The notes under the pieces are model-generated. The model made no database searches and had not been told where the DNA came from. It saw only the letters and a program-made list of their open reading frames with translations. A stretch of DNA of 36,408 nucleotides. It comes from a virus. Shown piece after piece: positions 28,901-35,486 of this stretch. Position numbers and translations under genes: made by a program. The stretch lies in the IMG/VR virus record IMGVR_UViG_3300008117_000193, positions 1 to 36,408 of that record, one strand, 5' to 3'. How positions within the stretch are numbered: the stretch's first letter is position 1; every line of letters begins with the position of its first letter.

Positions 28901-31346
28901 GGCCTTCACGGCGACGCTCAGCTCCGGCATACGCATAGGCTGCGTATGCTTCGTCTGACATTCCTTTGGGACGTTTGCGCGGTTGCGCGGTTCCGATTTC
29001 TATCTGCGTGAGCTGCTTGTCCAGCAACTCAAGCAAACCTGCGGTCTGCGCAATGTCTTGTTGCGTACCGCGTGTGGGGTCTTGCACGGTGCGCAGCGTC
29101 TCCAGGCGCATCTCGACATCTGGCAGCAGATTCTCTGCCCTGCGCAGAAGATCGTATGCAGCGTCCGACAGATCGGGGTTCAGCAACGCACGGTTGATGC
29201 GCTCCCGCAGCAGCTTGGTATCCGGCGTCTTGGCAGGAGCAGCTTCGGCTGCACTGCGGCTTTCACCAAACAGCTTGAAGCCTTCGCCAGGAACTCGGCG
29301 CAGTTGCCGTTCTTTCGGCTCTTCTGCCGTGTACGTTACGTCTTGCCCGGTAAGGAGCTGCTGCATCTGGCCAATCGCAGCAGAAGGCTGCGGCGCAGGC
29401 GCAGGCGCCGCACGGGCGGCACGCTCAATGACGGTTTGAAGGTACGGATCTTCTTGGCGCGCTTCAATACGCGCCATGGCTTCAGAAATACGTCCTTCCG
29501 CCCCAATAAGCGTCTCGCGCTGTTCTTTCGTAAGATTCGGATTTTGTAGTGCCGTTCTGATGCCCGCAAGTATTGCTTTTTCATCCGGCAGCCTACGCGC
29601 AGCCATGCGCTGCAGGGCAGTGATCTCCGGGGCCAGACGCTTGCGTTCTTCGGTCTCGGCAAGGCGTGCTTCTTCCGCGCGTGCCGTGTCTTCCAGAGCT
29701 GATGCTTCTTCGGCTTCAAGCTGCGCAATAGGCGAACCCTGCCGCTTTGCGGCCTGCGCGGCGTCGTACGCCTTGAGCTGCGCCTTCAGTTGCGCCAGGA
29801 TACTTCTGCTGACGCTTGCGGATACCCCAGGAATGGGCTCGTCTGCCGCAACAAGCTGTCGTGCGGTGGGTACAGACTCCATCAAGTACGGCACGTACGC
29901 TTTGGCTTGATCTTTCTTGTCCAGCAAATCTACTGATTCATTGCTGTTTGCCAGCGCAATTTGTTGGTTAGCGTATGCCGTGCGTGCAGAAATACTTGGC
30001 TGTGTTCTAAGAGCAGGTGCGGCGCGTTCCGCCATCGCCAGTTCGGGAGGCAGCGCAAGTTCAGGCGTAGCGTCTTGAATGCCGGTCTGTTCCAGCAGGT
30101 ACTGCTGCGGCGTAATGCCAGCGAGCCGCTGCTGCTCCTTCAGCGCAGCGATCTCTTTCTCGCGCGTGACGTACTCACGCGATACTTCTGCCATCTCCTT
30201 CTTGGCAAACGCATCCCTTTCGCGTACCGCGTCACGGTATGCGATCATGGCCGCCGGATCAGCGCCTGTTGGCGGCTTCTTTGCCGCCGCTGCGTCAAGC
30301 TCCGCTTTCTTGGCCACTGCCGCCTTGTACCGCTTGTCAAGGTCAAGCAGGTACTCCGGCGACTGCTTCTTGGCCTCCTCGGCCTCACGCTCAGCCTTGC
30401 GCTTCTCGGCCTCCTGCGCACCCAACAACTCGCGGGCTTTGCCCTGCGCATCACTGCGCTCCAAGTAGCGCCCAGGGACAGCCAGCGTGCCGCCCAAGAC
30501 GGCGCCGCCAATGAAGCTGTCGAAGTACTCGTCTCGGGCCTTGGGGTCGGTCAGGGACAGCCCTGCCTGCGCACGCTCCAGCACCTGCTGCGTAGCCTCT
30601 GTGAGGCCCTCCACGCCCATGGTCTTGCCGGTGGCAGCGGTGTAGTCGATGAGCGTCTTCTTGAGCGCCTGCTCCGCAATCTCCTTGGCCGTCTCCGGTG
30701 TGACCTTGATGCCCGCTTGGCCGAAGATACGCCCGATGCCCGGGATCAACCGCAGGGCTGCGGTATCGAGCACCGCCATGGGCACCGCCGCCAGGGCGGC
30801 ATACCCGAGGTCCGTGTCCGCGAGCTTCTTGCCCTCCTCCATCTGGCGCGAGAGGTTCGTCGCCGTGAACTGCGCCGCCGAGGTCAAGCCCGCTGCGCCC
30901 AACGTAGTGACCAGTGCAGCAGGACCCGTCAAAGGAAGCGTAGTCGCTGCCGCCCCTGCCACCAGGGGCGCCGCCATGTAGGGGATGGAGCCGCCAAGAA
31001 GTTCAAGACCCTTGGTCAGGCCCCACTCTTCGGTGGGCGCGAAGATCTCCCTGGAGCGTTTCTGCGCGGCGTCAAACTCAGCTTGTGCCGTGGCTGCGTC
31101 CTTGAGCCCCAGCCTGCCAAGAAGCGCGGAGATGCCGCCGCCAAGCTCCGTAGCGCCCGAACGCAGCGCAGGGAAGAAGCCAGACTCAGGCTTGGCCGCA
31201 GGGGCGGCGGGCGCCGGAGGTTGCGCAGCTTGACTCTCCTCAAGCGCAGCTTCCTGATACGCCCGCAGCACCGTTGCGTAGTTCGGCGTGCCGCGCTTGT
31301 TCTGGTTGTTGCGCAGCCAATTGGCGTAATCAGCAGAAGTTGCCAT
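22875..31346 (-). CDS. Giant polyvalent-type virion protein
   Basis: The 2823-residue product looks like an ejected internal virion protein of the polyvalent class. Residues 1-300: ADYANWLRNNQNKRGTPNYATV, then long hydrophobic Gly/Ala stretches (a membrane-interacting module) ending GGAVLGGTLAVPGRY. About 300-1690: very long Glu/Lys/Arg/Ala coiled coil. About 1700-1900: a zincin-like region with H1783-E-V-G-A-H1788 and DELLAYAVEEAV. About 1950-2300: helical, with SDYIPYYRVRDG. From about 2330: a C-terminal domain resembling LPD38, RLIVASPVYMARQLFRDSLG. Such proteins are injected with phage DNA and may carry enzymes. The gene covers nearly a quarter of the window. Confidence 0.88.
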   Translation of the reverse strand: MATSADYANWLRNNQNKRGTPNYATVLRAYQEAALEESQAAQPPAPAAPAAKPESGFFPALRSGATELGGGISALLGRLGLKDAATAQAEFDAAQKRSREIFAPTEEWGLTKGLELLGGSIPYMAAPLVAGAAATTLPLTGPAALVTTLGAAGLTSAAQFTATNLSRQMEEGKKLADTDLGYAALAAVPMAVLDTAALRLIPGIGRIFGQAGIKVTPETAKEIAEQALKKTLIDYTAATGKTMGVEGLTEATQQVLERAQAGLSLTDPKARDEYFDSFIGGAVLGGTLAVPGRYLERSDAQGKARELLGAQEAEKRKAEREAEEAKKQSPEYLLDLDKRYKAAVAKKAELDAAAAKKPPTGADPAAMIAYRDAVRERDAFAKKEMAEVSREYVTREKEIAALKEQQRLAGITPQQYLLEQTGIQDATPELALPPELAMAERAAPALRTQPSISARTAYANQQIALANSNESVDLLDKKDQAKAYVPYLMESVPTARQLVAADEPIPGVSASVSRSILAQLKAQLKAYDAAQAAKRQGSPIAQLEAEEASALEDTARAEEARLAETEERKRLAPEITALQRMAARRLPDEKAILAGIRTALQNPNLTKEQRETLIGAEGRISEAMARIEARQEDPYLQTVIERAARAAPAPAPQPSAAIGQMQQLLTGQDVTYTAEEPKERQLRRVPGEGFKLFGESRSAAEAAPAKTPDTKLLRERINRALLNPDLSDAAYDLLRRAENLLPDVEMRLETLRTVQDPTRGTQQDIAQTAGLLELLDKQLTQIEIGTAQPRKRPKGMSDEAYAAYAYAGAERRREGLPMAGRTLEQQRRPIAPGAANIVEPTLGTQDDIKLARQRSYAELVSQGFSPGEAAKRAFQIGKPTREAQEVPTDRFATPVLPPERGSQTDVTRRFAAPVTPMQPREARQMAPGPEAERQPGRFLAQPPRKGTIRAQGAPLSLASEIEPLLDALERARAEDAGQQVLFPELEKERGTIASTPEAFRRRLERLKAVKDGYARELLRKEAAIEPLEQEIAQLEETLVVYQQQQKAFENAQFILNNNAALLKELRMTGAGTDALRGGMGALTLSEKNLKQVADAFARQRTLINAYLERVEREKAEAPKLKASDFNEIGQLLATQANDEARAKQALEFVQEELTRITRAEEDIYNRQFPQLDQAKETARAGMRDLHKRYGEASEWLNGLKELRVKIQRQQTVASESQKQRTSNPELSQLVADLGRQLEAIDGRIARNKALMGRLETQIAVAVAESKIATLKANASPEAIKRASDDLVAAKQRLRTLRAEVFKGQAKEVEAAAEPQADEATDYAENLKTHQRMLEAMQLRTESGTIVPALSYAQRLARETGTAANIKTKFSVDDLALLDKDPKRVLNGLVSRATDLENKIRQAVARSRGAEFRSEKDLINRYSNLLYEYENAETALERSQLEPELSIALREYNDALNKTLNQRVVWKGQARDTAELLNTYQKIAYLEERFFLPQAAEKRTYGPETPEEIAAREREAAAIFESQRDAQAGAGETTGEALTRSQAAKRRKPQKTVYSGKGVGPEELSKKDAEDLLVAEGKQANGQPLTARERKLLSQQRKADERIAENTRIKEEAAKNALVRAAFEKKERKEQLTALEQFLYDEAVSAGAKTAEDIDAISLEEAAATETKPSRGARTTEEAVDEKTRTELEETFAARAGFEDVELSRGATANPSTTDSVRTELKPHFPDLGRVQLYDSVEALVKANPQYEGRIPDDARGFVDRAGNKAFLIAGNINQGQALSVLLHEVGAHIGMKNLLGDAQYNAFVNAVERWQKAPATSAEGRVARAAQARVEAAETPESQQRDELLAYAVEEAVNAGITPQTKSPLGQWLGRIVQRMEAAVRKFFGMDPNGISLRDLVNTAYGAAKVEMQPAVAGAPAPQPAEAGEILFSRNLPTASRVASNLVGGQKGFVDKLRDNFLGMGVRTQYIDKLFPTEEALKRGGVSDKDAMQAMYYLRMHDQRMHLTSQAATVGVPERVEKTRRDGTKEFLIEAKDGANLKQAFDILKRKDVVKEAGSADAANKLVTLYMAAIRGERVGYDTLNFGRAWASAEIARIEGELKSPKLSAEQRTNLTKRKDRLSKRLDSMPSPADIKAAKAEIDANPVLREAFNEVRDIYNQYNRDLLNFNVQTGAISRELANKLLQESDYIPYYRVRDGVAELLIGKETPIRIGNLKDSPHLQELVGGDEPVMDFITSSIQNTSMLIDMATHNLAMRNLMFEFRDVGLATIGKTKGGKAPEGAVTFKVDGVEHYGVVDTEMLGISSDLLVKGLAGIPTMFPTMIRVMGMPARFLRRLIVASPVYMARQLFRDSLGASIASGANTIPLLSALKQIGKTDVLEKRGITGGQVFTGMPEDMSRMIKDMQAGKISFNNGLAWLESKAAQADALTRRSQYESYLQQGLSEMEATYMALESMNFSRRGLSPSIHMASALIPFFNTQIQGLDVLYRSFRGKMPMNERLNVRRKLIVRGMMLFGLSFAYALAMQDDEAYKNAKPEDKYGNWFVPLDMFGIKEPLRLPIPFELGYIFKALPEAIVNIATNEKGAEEAQKALKHIGQQIVPGLSNYFIPQAVKPALEVAFGSSIYTGRDIEPAREQGVEPGYRTQSSTTELAKAVGEMTGFSPIKLEFLIRGYTGQMGMAAIAALSAPFAGAGEGPAPATKRYSDLPLIGTLFQPKDASGIVDLVYERMNKVRQAQETYERFVSEGKSEKAAQYAKEKADELSLASVAGAFRQQMGEITDYERRVRASNLSPERKREELDRAIQAKITLSKTVQAMSGRRTPQAAPA

Positions 31347-31348
31347 TG

Positions 31349-33013
31349 TCAGTTCCCACTAATAATTGCGTCGGCGGCTGCACGGGCGTTGGAGGCCCCC
31401 GCAGATCTTCCAGCGGTGCCAAGCGCTTCCAATTCAGGCGCGTACTGCAAACGGAGTTCTTTTTCGCGAGCCTTCATCAGCGCCAAAAGTGCCGCTTGAT
31501 CTTCAGCCGAGATGATTCCTTCAAGCCGTTTGCGATAGGCCTGCATGATCGGATCGTTGTTGAGCGCGGAAACCAGCCGTGCCGTAGCAGCTTGTGTTGC
31601 GGCATCCGAACGCGAAGGAACAGCAGACATGGCGGCATTTGCCGCCGTTTCTTTGGCGGTAGCTTCGCGCCCCTTGATCGCCAGTTCTGCCTTGTCGTTC
31701 TCGTACTTGTAGCGCAGCGCCGCGAGCTTCTCTGCAGACTCCCGTGCCGTCTTGAAATCGTTTTCTTTCGAGGCCGCGACGTACTTGGCACTTTCGATCT
31801 GCATCTGACGGTAGGTGTTGTTCAGTTGCCGCACCTTGTCAGCTTCGGTGGCACGGTACTGCGCAAGCTCCTTACGCGCCTTCTCTTCTTCGATGTCGAT
31901 GGCAGCGATGCCTTTGGCAAGCGAGCCAAAAAACTGCCCCTTCTTGGGATTGATGTAGCTTGCAAGCAGTGCCGGGCGCTCAGCGCTCTCAAAGAAAGGC
32001 TGATTCGCACGCGCTTCTCTGCGTGCAATTTCTTTGTCAGCCTCTCCCCGCATCTGCGTTGCGTCCTGTTGCACTTGCTGTGTGTACAGGTCTTGCAGAT
32101 CTGCAATTTTCTTTCGCTGCGCAAGCAGGTCAGGAGGAACCGTAGGCGGTGTGTACGCTTGCGTCATCGCCGCAAAAGCCTGCGCAATCGGATCGTTTGC
32201 CGCAGGCCGCTGTTCTTGGGTAGCAGAAGTGCCGCTGCCGCTGCCGCTGCCGCTGCCGCTGCCAGCGCCACGAGTTTCGCGCGTTGTTGGCAGACGTGGC
32301 GGTTCTGCGGGGCCGATGTCTATGTCAGGATCCCCGGTCTTTCCCACAATGGACGACCCGGGAATGCGTGGAGCGGCGGCAGCAGACGGAGCTTGCATCT
32401 CAGCCACGTATTGTCTAGATACTGGGTCTAGCATTCTTACGCCAGCGCGGGGCATGGACGCGGCGGACTGCCCCATGAGAAGCGCCTGCATCGCCGCATC
32501 AAGCGCGGCTTGCGTTTGTGCAACCTTTTCTTGCGCTTGCCGATAGGCTGCAGAATCGCTTCGTTTTGTAGCGGCTGAAAACATGCGTTCGTACTGAAGC
32601 GCCGCTTGATGGTTTTGGCGTGCTTGGTTTAGCCGCTGCTGCAGCTCAGCCACGCTAGGAGAGCCGCCCCCGCTAAGGGCCACAATGCCGCCTGTGGCCA
32701 TGCCACGAGCGGGGGCCATACCGGCGGTTTGTGCTGCACTGGCCAGTATCTGGTCATTCAACGACTGCGGTCCCTGCTGCTGGGACTGCTGCACAGCAAG
32801 CTGGCGTTGCACCGCTTGCTGTGCTTCCAGCTTTTTGCGCACTTCGTCAATGTGCGCCAGCAACGGAATCGACGGATCCCGCTGCTGCATGGCGATAAGC
32901 GTAGGCAGATCTTGGATCTGCCTAAAGTTCTGCACTTTTGCTGCGGGCGTACCTGCGGCTTGCTGCGGCGCAAACTGGAAGCCCTGCGCCTGTCCCGGCA
33001 TAGATGTCTGCAT
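31349..33013 (-). CDS. Internal virion protein with coiled coils
   Basis: The 554-residue product is helical and glutamine-rich. It contains an ATGGIVALSGGGSP segment typical of phage structural proteins, a Gly-Ser repeat linker (encoded at 32231-32263) and a long coiled-coil second half (AAIDIEEEKARKELAQYRATEADKVRQLNNTYRQMQIESAKY). It ends 2 bases before the giant gene begins and is probably its co-ejected partner or core scaffold. No enzymatic motif is visible. Confidence 0.75.
   Translation of the reverse strand: MQTSMPGQAQGFQFAPQQAAGTPAAKVQNFRQIQDLPTLIAMQQRDPSIPLLAHIDEVRKKLEAQQAVQRQLAVQQSQQQGPQSLNDQILASAAQTAGMAPARGMATGGIVALSGGGSPSVAELQQRLNQARQNHQAALQYERMFSAATKRSDSAAYRQAQEKVAQTQAALDAAMQALLMGQSAASMPRAGVRMLDPVSRQYVAEMQAPSAAAAPRIPGSSIVGKTGDPDIDIGPAEPPRLPTTRETRGAGSGSGSGSGSGTSATQEQRPAANDPIAQAFAAMTQAYTPPTVPPDLLAQRKKIADLQDLYTQQVQQDATQMRGEADKEIARREARANQPFFESAERPALLASYINPKKGQFFGSLAKGIAAIDIEEEKARKELAQYRATEADKVRQLNNTYRQMQIESAKYVAASKENDFKTARESAEKLAALRYKYENDKAELAIKGREATAKETAANAAMSAVPSRSDAATQAATARLVSALNNDPIMQAYRKRLEGIISAEDQAALLALMKAREKELRLQYAPELEALGTAGRSAGASNARAAADAIISGN
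32231..32263. repeat. Hexanucleotide microsatellite (Gly-Ser linker)
   Basis: GCCGCT is repeated five and a half times on the + strand, reading Gly-Ser repeats on the coding strand. The length is a multiple of three, so copy changes would lengthen or shorten the linker without breaking the frame. Confidence 0.9.
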
Positions 33014-33025
33014 TACAGCCTGCCT

Positions 33026-33859
33026 TTAGCCAAACAGCTTGTTGTACAGCGACAGCGTGGACAACCCGCCGACAACTCCGCTACCAAAACCAGAGTCAGG
33101 TGGAGAATACGCAGGTGCTTGGATTGGCATGCCGCCAATCATGTTGCTCATGAAGCCGAGCTGCTTGTACGGCCAGTTCATGGACTCCGTCCAATCCTTG
33201 TACCCGATGTCCAGAGGCGCCTGCTCGATCCCACGCTGGATGGTGCCAGCCTTCATCTGCTCACCGATGGTCTCAAGGTCTTGCTTGGCGCCGAACTGCC
33301 GCGAGGCTTCGCCCAGACGTTGGCCTTCGAGCCCGAGGGTCGCCTCTCCGAGGCGTTGCTTCTGCGCCTGCTCGAACGCAGCCATGAGGCCCTTGGCCTG
33401 GATGTCACCGATCTGGGTTCCCAGGTTGCGCTGGCGCTCAGCCTCCATGATGGCCTGCCTGCTGCCGCCGTAGGCCCCGGCCTGGGCAAGGCGAGCCTGC
33501 TCGGTGTTGCGGCTGATGTCAGCGGCCCTACGGGCTTCCCGGGCCTGGATGTCAACAACATTCTGCAGGTACGGGTTCATGTAGTCCTGAACGGACCCGA
33601 CCGGACCAAGGCCCGTGTTGAACTGCCCGGGCGTGTAGGCGCCGAGGCTGCCCAGGCCGGTGAAGGCCTTCTGCTCCAGCGGGGAGTAACCTGCCTTGAC
33701 CTGCCCCGTCGTGGGATCCGTGGTCTCAAAGGCGGTGCGCTGTCCGGTGTAGGGCGTGTAGCCTTCCTTCGACAGCCCCCACGACCGGTTGAGCATGTCG
33801 GTGAGGTAGCCCTCAAAGCCAGGAGCGACGGTGCCGCTCGGATCGATTTCACCCATCAT
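33026..33859 (-). CDS. Internal or tail-associated virion protein
   Basis: The 277-residue product has YMNPYLQNVVDIQAREARRAADISRNTEQARLAQAGAYGGSRQAIMEAERQRN, the NPY..VVD and (A/G)xGGSR pattern I associate with internal or tail-hub proteins of podophages. A helical middle (AFEQAQKQRLGEATLGLEGQRLGEA) and a glycine-rich end follow. AAAGGAGCGC precedes the ATG pair, and the start overlaps the stop of the previous gene by 4 bases. Confidence 0.78.
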   Translation of the reverse strand: MMGEIDPSGTVAPGFEGYLTDMLNRSWGLSKEGYTPYTGQRTAFETTDPTTGQVKAGYSPLEQKAFTGLGSLGAYTPGQFNTGLGPVGSVQDYMNPYLQNVVDIQAREARRAADISRNTEQARLAQAGAYGGSRQAIMEAERQRNLGTQIGDIQAKGLMAAFEQAQKQRLGEATLGLEGQRLGEASRQFGAKQDLETIGEQMKAGTIQRGIEQAPLDIGYKDWTESMNWPYKQLGFMSNMIGGMPIQAPAYSPPDSGFGSGVVGGLSTLSLYNKLFG

Positions 33860-34524
33860 GCGCTCCTTTCGAGTTGACGCATCAGTGCGTAAAGAGCCTG
33901 TGCGCCGCCTGCGGCATCAACCTGAGCCTTGGGGACATACATCTCTCCGTTGGACACGCGGGCAGGAGTTTTGCCAGCGATTGTCGCAGGGATGTGGTCG
34001 CTTGTACCAGTCCCCGGACCACGGATCATTTGGGCTTCCGGAAGAAGCTGGCGGATACCGTGCGGGGTTCCGTTTTCTACCGCCTTGGCGGTCAGCACGA
34101 AGCCCCCGTCCTCCATAGGAAGCGGGTTCTGCTTGGTGCCTGTAAGCACGCCACCGGTAGCGTACGCGTGCATGAGCCCGCCGTCAGCCGCATACTCCGT
34201 CATGGAGACGGGGCCGTACCTGCCTTGAACGACCTGCTTTTTGACCTTGGACGGGGACAGGTTCAAGCGCACCCCTCCCCGCCCCTGCTTGTCGCGGTCG
34301 AGGTAGCCCGCAAGCAAACCAGCAAGACCGAACAGGCCGCGCGGCGACATCAGCCCGCTGCCCATCGATGCAATGCTCTTGCTGAGCGTGTCCAAGAAGT
34401 TGTTGCTGCCGCTTCCGGACGACGGAAGAAAATACGACGATGGGGCGCCGATGTCGTAGCCCATGGCCGCCGAAGTATCCGGCTTGATAGACATCAAATC
34501 AAAATCGTCAAACCAATCTTCCAT
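33856..34524 (-). CDS. Phage structural protein
   Basis: The 222-residue product has the repeating glycine-rich motifs common in tail or virion proteins: YAADGGLMHAYATGGVLTG, DGGFVLTAKAVENG, and GPGTGTSDHIPATIAGKTPARVSNGEMYVPKAQVDAAGG. The ATG at 34524 is preferred over the TTG at 34536 because GGAG is spaced 7 bases before it. It sits 1 base after the previous stop and overlaps the next start by 4. Confidence 0.75.
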   Translation of the reverse strand: MEDWFDDFDLMSIKPDTSAAMGYDIGAPSSYFLPSSGSGSNNFLDTLSKSIASMGSGLMSPRGLFGLAGLLAGYLDRDKQGRGGVRLNLSPSKVKKQVVQGRYGPVSMTEYAADGGLMHAYATGGVLTGTKQNPLPMEDGGFVLTAKAVENGTPHGIRQLLPEAQMIRGPGTGTSDHIPATIAGKTPARVSNGEMYVPKAQVDAAGGAQALYALMRQLERSA

Positions 34525-34525
34525 A

Positions 34526-35479
34526 TCACGCTCCAAACTGGTAGTCCATCAGGGGGCCGTATCGTCCTGCAGTCATCTGTGAGGACCACTCGGGCTGCTT
34601 GGGTTCTTGCGCTGCCTGTTCTATCGCTGCCAGGACAGAGGGTTCTTGCGCTGCCTGTTCTATCGCTGCCAGGACAGAGTAGGTGTCTGCGTTGATACCT
34701 GCATCGCCGTAGGTGTTGCCTGTGGGGGCCGACGAAGTGGAGGGTACACCTGCCCCGCCAAACAGTCCACCCAGGCCACCAGACTTCGTCCCACCTACAG
34801 CTTCTGACGCTGCCCTGCCGACTGCGGGGCCAAGCGTTGAGCTTGCCAAAGCACCAGCAAATGGACTGCCCGTGAGGCCACCTACGAGAGCGCCAAGCCC
34901 TGCTTGCGCACCGGAGCCTACGGCTTTGCCAAGATCGTTAGTGAGGATGCCTTCGACGATACCTGAAGGAATCCCAGTCCTCGCACCAATCAATCCCGCA
35001 GCCAGCCCCGGCACGACGTCCTTAGCGGACAGCTGGCCAGTCATCAGGCCGTGGATGCCCGCGATGCCTTTGCCGATATTGGACACCATGCCGTAGCCAG
35101 GGACCAGACTGGCGAGCGCGGGAGCGGCATAGTTGAGGACGTTGTGGACGTTCTGTGCAGCAAGAGCTTGCTCTATGTTTTGGGTGAAGCCTGGGATGTC
35201 CATCTTCCCGAAGCCCGCATCCTGCAACCCCGCCAACGTGCCGTAGCCGACCCCTGGCGAATGAAAGCCCCTACCTGTTGCAGCGCCCTCGCCAAGAGGC
35301 GCGCCCAACATGTCCGCAATTGCTTGCGCTACGTCTTTGGAGTACGCGCCCGCAGACAGCCCAGACGCTTCGTCTGAGTAATTGGAAAAGTCAAAACTAC
35401 TGTTGTAGTCAGCAGTGCTTGGACCGCCACCGCCGCCCGCATCCGCAGGTCCGTCGCTAGTTCCGCCGCCACCTTCCAT
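34526..35479 (-). CDS. Glycine-rich virion-type protein with duplication
   Basis: The 317-residue product has an acidic, Gly/Ser-rich N-terminus, then a long hydrophobic Gly/Ala region (YAAPALASLVPGYGMVSNIGKGIAG ... GLAAGLIGARTG ... GALVGGLTGSPFAG) with the look of a membrane-interacting internal protein, and a C-terminal tandem repeat of SVLAAIEQAAQEP, encoded by an exact 39-bp DNA duplication (34601-34678). GAGG precedes the ATG. Function unknown, probably an ejected or tail protein. Confidence 0.7.
   Translation of the reverse strand: MEGGGGTSDGPADAGGGGGPSTADYNSSFDFSNYSDEASGLSAGAYSKDVAQAIADMLGAPLGEGAATGRGFHSPGVGYGTLAGLQDAGFGKMDIPGFTQNIEQALAAQNVHNVLNYAAPALASLVPGYGMVSNIGKGIAGIHGLMTGQLSAKDVVPGLAAGLIGARTGIPSGIVEGILTNDLGKAVGSGAQAGLGALVGGLTGSPFAGALASSTLGPAVGRAASEAVGGTKSGGLGGLFGGAGVPSTSSAPTGNTYGDAGINADTYSVLAAIEQAAQEPSVLAAIEQAAQEPKQPEWSSQMTAGRYGPLMDYQFGA
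34601..34678. repeat. Exact 39-bp tandem duplication
   Basis: Bases 34601-34639 are repeated exactly at 34640-34678, giving two identical 13-residue units in the encoded protein. With no substitution between the copies, the duplication is either very recent or an assembly artefact. Confidence 0.92.
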
Positions 35480-35486
35480 CTTTACC

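Noticed and set aside
22875-31346. N4-type virion RNA polymerase
   Set aside because: The size is similar, but I see no T7/N4-like polymerase motifs; the C-terminus and zincin-like region fit a polyvalent ejection protein better.
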